Source of the DNA: Elusimicrobiota bacterium
Lineage (GTDB): Bacteria > Elusimicrobiota > Elusimicrobia > UBA1565 > UBA9628
Length of the DNA: 64,000 bases
NCBI GenBank assembly: GCA_016182905.1
Contig: JACPFR010000005.1
Location: 202,185 to 266,184 of the forward strand
Reading direction: 5' to 3'
The notes beneath the pieces were generated by a model. It was not told the DNA's origin and searched no databases. It worked only from the letters and a program-made list of their open reading frames with translations. Below, piece by piece: positions 60,314-64,000 of this stretch. The position numbers were made by a program, and so were the translations under genes. How positions within the stretch are numbered: the first letter of the stretch is position 1; each line of letters opens with the position of its first letter.

Positions 60314-62924
60314 GGTGCCTCCACCGAGTCTCGTAGCGCCGGTGGAACGGAAGCCGGCAGATCCGCAGCAGGCGCCGCAAAGTGCGGACGGCCCCGTCGA
60401 AGCCGGGCTCGAAGGCCGCGCGGGAGAAGCGGCTCTTCCCGTTCCGGAGCAGGCGCCGGTCGTGGCAGACGTCGCTGTAGACCGCGGAGAAATCGCCCTC
60501 GGACAGGAGGCGGTCGAGCTCCTCCGGCGTGTTGAAGCGCTTCACCCCGGGGACGGCCGGCCGGGACGAGGGCGAGGGCGACCAGAGCAGCAGCTCGACG
60601 CCGAACCCCATCTCCCGGACCATCGGCAGGAGGGGAAGGCCTCCCAGGGAGCGTCCGTCCGACAAGGCCGCGGCGTCCGCCTCCGGGATGACGAACGCGA
60701 GGCGATGGCGGGCCGCGCTCGCGCGCAAGGCCCGCCACGTCCGGCGCAGCCCGCGGTAGCGCTCGCCGAAGGCCTCCTCGAACCTCTCCGGACGGCCCGC
60801 GGCGGCCGCGACGGCCTTGAGCCAATTCCGGGTCCCGAGGAGGCCGTAGGGGGACTCCGGCGAGATGAACTTCAGCCCCGGTCCCTTGGCGAGCTCGGCG
60901 AAGATCACGCCGTATTCCGAGCGGGGGGACAGGACCTGCAGGCCCGACTCGCGCAGCTTCACGAGGCTCGTGTAGGTCCAGCCGGGGAGGATGCTCTGGC
61001 CGACCTCGAGGCCCAGCTCCGCGACGAGCCCGGCCAGCTCGGCGCGCGGGCGGCCGCTCGGGAAGCCGATGAGATCGACCTTGTTCGGATCGGAGGCCGT
61101 CTCGAGGTAGCGCGGGCTGGAGAAGGCCTGGGCGATGGCGGTCTTCAGGATCGCGATCTCGGGGTTCAGGGCCGTCGCGGCGGCGATGGCGAAATCGTAT
61201 TTGCGGCGCATCCGCTCCAGGACCTTGGAGACGTCGTCGCCGATGACCGCGGGCACGCAATAGGACCGGATGACGAGCAGGTCGGGCTTGGGATTGCGCC
61301 GCAGGAAATCCTCGACCATCGCCTCCAGCCGCTCGACCCCGCCGCCGCGGATGACGTCCTCGAGGCCGGAGTCGGTGCTGAGCTGCGCGACGCGGGGGCC
61401 GTCGTTGCCCTCCCGCAAAGTCCCCTCGTTGTGCTTGCGCTCCCAGAACCCGAACGGCCCGGAGAGGAAGACGAACCAGCACTCCCAGTCGCCGTGGTGG
61501 ACGAACAGCGCCCCCTGCGGGAACCCGCCGACCGCGGAGGTCTCGTCGAGGAAGAACTGCACGGACTGGTCGGGCGCCGCCGCGGTCCCGCCCGCGCCGT
61601 CCGGCCACGCCTGAGGCGGGCCGCCGTCCCCCGGCCGGGCGCGGCCGTTCCCGGCGCCGGCCGGCGCGGAGACCGCGCCGACGGCGCCCGGATCGCGCTC
61701 CAGGACGCGCTGGAGAGTCCGCAACGGCACCAGGCCCAGGCGCGACGCGGTCCGGCGCAGGAGGCTCTCCGCCGCGGGGGTCGGGTTGCCGGCCCCCTGG
61801 AAGCAGAGGCCGAAATTCGGCGTCTTGATGAACGTCCCCTCGATCTCCGTCGGCTTGAGGACGACGACGAGCTCGGACTTGTCTTCCCCCTTGACCCCGA
61901 GGCCGATGCAGCCGTCGGGCGAAAGGAAAGCGGACTCCAGCCGCCAGCGATCCTCGAGCTTGAGCAGCTTCGAGAAGGATTCCAGCGAGCGCGGGCCGCC
62001 GACCCGCCTCGCCTGGGCCTTCTCCCGTTCCGGACGTCTCTCCGTCTTCGCGGGCGCGGCGGCGCCGCTTCCGGCCTGGGCGCGCATCGGGGGCGAACGG
62101 AACTGCCGCAGCGAGAGCTCCGTGAAAAGGCGGTCGTCCATCGGCGTGGGCGCCCCGATCTCCCCGGGCGCGACGGCCGCCACCGCCGCGGCGAGGTCCT
62201 TGAAGACCCGGACGAGGCCCGAGCCGGGATCGTGCTCGATCAGGGTCTTCCTCAGGTACTCGGCCTCGCGCACGATGGGGTCGCGGGGGACGAAGCCCAG
62301 GATGCGCGTGTTCAGCAGGCGCGCGAAGCGCTCCAGCATCTCGCGGTCCACCTCGGGGTCGCGCATGTTGACGATCAGGCCGCCGAGGACCGCTCCGTTG
62401 GCGGTATAGGTCCGCACCGCCTTGGCGATGTTGTTGGCCGCGTACAGCGCGGCCATCTCCTCGGAGGCGACGATGAAGATCTTGTCGGCGAAGCCCTGCC
62501 GCAGCGGCGCGGCGAAGCCGCCGCAGACGACGTCGCCGAGGATGTCGAAGATCACCGTGTCGTACTTCGCCGGGCTCATGAGGTCGAGCCGCTCCAGGGT
62601 CTCCAGGAGCTGGTTGATGCCGTAGCCGGCGCAGCCCAGCCCCGGCTCGGGGCCGCCGGCCTCGACGCAGTCGATGCCGAACTTGCCCTTGGTCAGGACC
62701 TCGGCCGCGGTGAGCGAGGTGAAATGCGAGGCCTGATGGCGCTCCTGGAAGGTGAGGATCGAGGCGTCCTCGGTGAGGGCCAAAGTGGAGTCGTGCTTCG
62801 GGTCGCAGCCGATGTGCAGGATCTTCCTTCCTTCGGACGCGAGGATCGCGCTGAGGTTGGCCGAGATCGTCGATTTCCCGATTCCGCCCTTGCCGAAGAA
62901 GGCGAGCTTCTCCATGACCGCCAT
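60300..62924 (-). CDS. fusion of a NifH/BchL-type ATPase and a NifD-like component 1 subunit
   Basis: An 874-residue protein. Residues 1-280 are a NifH-like reductase: FFGKGGIGKST (P-loop, 11-19), GCDPKHDST, GLGCAGYG with C98 and DVVCGGFAAPL with C134, the two cysteines that hold the bridging 4Fe-4S cluster. A charged linker (about 285-330) leads to a component 1-like half. There C556 in SYCVPAVIGDD matches the third P-cluster cysteine region of NifD (CPxxxIGDD). Fusing the reductase to its partner is unlike any classical nitrogenase, protochlorophyllide or F430 system, where they are separate. The start at 62924 could also be 62915. Substrate unknown; no nitrogen-fixation genes are present. 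Confidence 0.82.
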   Translation of the reverse strand: MAVMEKLAFFGKGGIGKSTISANLSAILASEGRKILHIGCDPKHDSTLALTEDASILTFQERHQASHFTSLTAAEVLTKGKFGIDCVEAGGPEPGLGCAGYGINQLLETLERLDLMSPAKYDTVIFDILGDVVCGGFAAPLRQGFADKIFIVASEEMAALYAANNIAKAVRTYTANGAVLGGLIVNMRDPEVDREMLERFARLLNTRILGFVPRDPIVREAEYLRKTLIEHDPGSGLVRVFKDLAAAVAAVAPGEIGAPTPMDDRLFTELSLRQFRSPPMRAQAGSGAAAPAKTERRPEREKAQARRVGGPRSLESFSKLLKLEDRWRLESAFLSPDGCIGLGVKGEDKSELVVVLKPTEIEGTFIKTPNFGLCFQGAGNPTPAAESLLRRTASRLGLVPLRTLQRVLERDPGAVGAVSAPAGAGNGRARPGDGGPPQAWPDGAGGTAAAPDQSVQFFLDETSAVGGFPQGALFVHHGDWECWFVFLSGPFGFWERKHNEGTLREGNDGPRVAQLSTDSGLEDVIRGGGVERLEAMVEDFLRRNPKPDLLVIRSYCVPAVIGDDVSKVLERMRRKYDFAIAAATALNPEIAILKTAIAQAFSSPRYLETASDPNKVDLIGFPSGRPRAELAGLVAELGLEVGQSILPGWTYTSLVKLRESGLQVLSPRSEYGVIFAELAKGPGLKFISPESPYGLLGTRNWLKAVAAAAGRPERFEEAFGERYRGLRRTWRALRASAARHRLAFVIPEADAAALSDGRSLGGLPLLPMVREMGFGVELLLWSPSPSSRPAVPGVKRFNTPEELDRLLSEGDFSAVYSDVCHDRRLLRNGKSRFSRAAFEPGFDGAVRTLRRLLRICRLPFHRRYETRWRHHGVQ

Positions 62925-62977
62925 GCGAAGTATGATACGATATAAAACGTGATTTGTCGTCGACGGACGGTGGTCGG
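62925..62977. promoter_or_regulatory. divergent promoter between the nitrogenase-like operon and an rSAM gene
   Basis: A 53-base gap, AT-rich in its first third (GATACGATATAAAACG, 62935-62950), separates the divergent starts. TATAAA and, on the other strand, ATCGTATCATAC offer -10-like sequences. The narrow spacing implies joint control of both transcripts. Confidence 0.35.
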
Positions 62978-64000
62978 ATGAAGGCCCGCCCGGCGGACCT
63001 CTCGAAGCTGCGGTCGTCGGGCTCCGACGTCACGCTGATCGAGGAGCTCACCTGGCTGGACGGCGCCGCCGTCGCGGCGAGGCACCTCGAGGACACGATC
63101 ACGCTGCGCTGCCGCAACCGCTGCCTGTCCTGCCCGCAGCCGAAGATGCGCCGCGACATCCCCTGGAAGGTCGTCTCGAAGGGCCTGCAGGAGTACGCCC
63201 GGCGTCCGGACCGGCGAGTCGGCGAGATGGAGCTCGTGCTGACCGGGGGCGAGCCCTCGATGGCGAAGTCCTTCCTGGACATCGCGCGCCTGGGCCGGGA
63301 CCTGGGGTTCGGGGCGGTCTCGGTGATCTCGAGCTCGGAGAGCTACGCCGACGCGAGGTTCGCGCGCGCCGTCTACGACGCCGGCATCCGGCGCGTGCTG
63401 CTGTCGTTCCACTCGCACCGTCCGAAGGTCTACCACTTCTTCACCGGCACGCGCGGGCAGTACGACCGGGCCGTCCGCGGTTTTTCGAACTGCCTGAGCC
63501 TGCCGTTCGCGTCCGTGAGCTGCAACATGGTCGTCAATCGCCTGAACTACCGCGACGTGCCCGCGCACGCGGCGTTCTTGGCCGGCCTGGGGGCGGCGCC
63601 GACCGCGCGGGCGCCGCTGTCGCTCGTGCTGTCCGTCCTCGAGGAGAACCCGAAATGGGAGAACCTCTGCGTGCCCCATCGCGCGGCGGCGCCCTACATC
63701 CGCCGCGCCTGCGAGGAGGGCCGGCTCCCGATCCGGAGGTTCGCGGGGGATTGGACCATGCCGGTGTGCGTCGGAGGGCTGGGCGAGGCGTCGCCTTCCC
63801 TGGCCCCGCTCGCGCGCCGCGACTCCGCGACCTGGTACGCGCCGAGGGGCTGGACGCCGTCGGGCTCGCCGCCGCCGGAGGCCTTCCGCCGCGTCAAGGC
63901 CTCGGCCTGCCGCGGCTGCGCCATGGACCCCGTCTGCGCCGGCCTCGGCCGGACCTACGCCGGGAGGTTCGGGACCGGCGAGCTCGCGCCGGTGCCGAGG
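62978..64000 (+). CDS. radical SAM protein, 3' end cut by window edge
   Basis: A frame of 341 codons that is still open at the right edge, with start MKARPADLSK. SAM site C45, C49 and C52 (CRNRCLSC), VLTGGEPSMAKS, LLSFHSHRPKVYHFF and a C-terminal CRGCAMDPVCAGLGRTYAGRFGTGEL. The last block is the cluster's shared terminal motif, and APV follows it, so the protein is probably almost complete. It belongs to the short MoaA-like members with an N-terminal extension of about 40 residues. Its divergence from the nitrogenase-like genes suggests that the cluster continues beyond the window. Confidence 0.82.
   Translation, partial: MKARPADLSKLRSSGSDVTLIEELTWLDGAAVAARHLEDTITLRCRNRCLSCPQPKMRRDIPWKVVSKGLQEYARRPDRRVGEMELVLTGGEPSMAKSFLDIARLGRDLGFGAVSVISSSESYADARFARAVYDAGIRRVLLSFHSHRPKVYHFFTGTRGQYDRAVRGFSNCLSLPFASVSCNMVVNRLNYRDVPAHAAFLAGLGAAPTARAPLSLVLSVLEENPKWENLCVPHRAAAPYIRRACEEGRLPIRRFAGDWTMPVCVGGLGEASPSLAPLARRDSATWYAPRGWTPSGSPPPEAFRRVKASACRGCAMDPVCAGLGRTYAGRFGTGELAPVPR

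Noticed and set aside
58943-62924. Nitrogen fixation capacity
   Set aside because: Only a NifH-D fusion and a NifK-like protein are present, without nifB, nifE or nifN, and the cofactor-binding residues are not recognisable.
60282-62945. Plus-strand open frame of 887 codons opposite the NifH-D fusion
   Set aside because: Antisense to a protein with intact P-loop and cluster motifs; composition is that of a shadow frame.

Overview
The window is about 64 kb of GC-rich, densely coding bacterial DNA with many 1-14 bp overlaps between neighbouring genes. No rRNA or tRNA gene, integrase or transposase was recognised, and no gap between genes exceeds 300 bases. The gene content best fits a free-living, respiring member of the Elusimicrobiota. 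It combines alternative complex III, periplasmic nitrate reductase, a STYYPAPSG-type surface protein, and nitrogenase paralogues beside many radical SAM (rSAM) genes. I recall such a nitrogenase/rSAM arrangement being reported from groundwater Elusimicrobia, but could not check it here, so the assignment is an inference.

Region 1 (1-16918, minus strand) is a respiratory block read right to left. It runs Rrf2 regulator, porin, DsrE-like protein, NapA, two NapG-like ferredoxins, two NapH-like membrane polyferredoxins (one with a YHS domain), a NapF-like ferredoxin, then alternative complex III genes actA-actB-actC-actD and a dihaem cytochrome cut by the left edge. Region 2 (17091-23344, plus strand) diverges from it. 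It encodes a Tat-exported type II molybdoenzyme resembling nitrite oxidoreductase/nitrate reductase: alpha (one apparent frameshift), beta, chaperone and a haem b/haem c gamma subunit. Region 3 (23345-28105, minus) holds moaA, mobA, moeA, tatA, a hemerythrin protein and a PAS histidine kinase, so cofactor synthesis and Tat export sit beside the enzymes that need them.

Region 4 (28174-37775, minus) starts with a tyrosine phenol-lyase/tryptophanase family enzyme coupled to an rSAM gene. A lipid-type cluster follows in position: GlpQ-like phosphodiesterase, alkyl-DHAP-synthase-like flavoprotein, GlpD-like dehydrogenase, sphingomyelin-synthase-like PAP2 protein, GMC oxidoreductase and a membrane/lipocalin-like protein.

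Region 5 (38452-64000) is the most unusual part. It contains a His-Xaa-Ser (HXS) system: hxsD, the rSAM maturase gene hxsB, and an HxsA precursor with about 36 His-Xaa-Ser triplets. Eight more rSAM genes follow in one tightly overlapping plus-strand run, two of them B12-type and one carrying two complete rSAM barrels. Upstream are a ferredoxin/NodU-type carbamoyltransferase/degenerate-rSAM fusion and a divergent rSAM gene. Downstream, convergent, are a nitrogenase-like pair made of a NifH-NifD-like fusion and a NifK-like protein, then another divergent rSAM gene cut by the right edge. In all, 12 genes with 13 canonical CxxxCxxC motifs lie in about 25 kb. The simplest reading is a pathway that heavily modifies the His-Xaa-Ser peptide and/or builds a metallocofactor, with the nitrogenase-like complex supplying ATP-driven low-potential reduction. 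Product and substrate are unknown.
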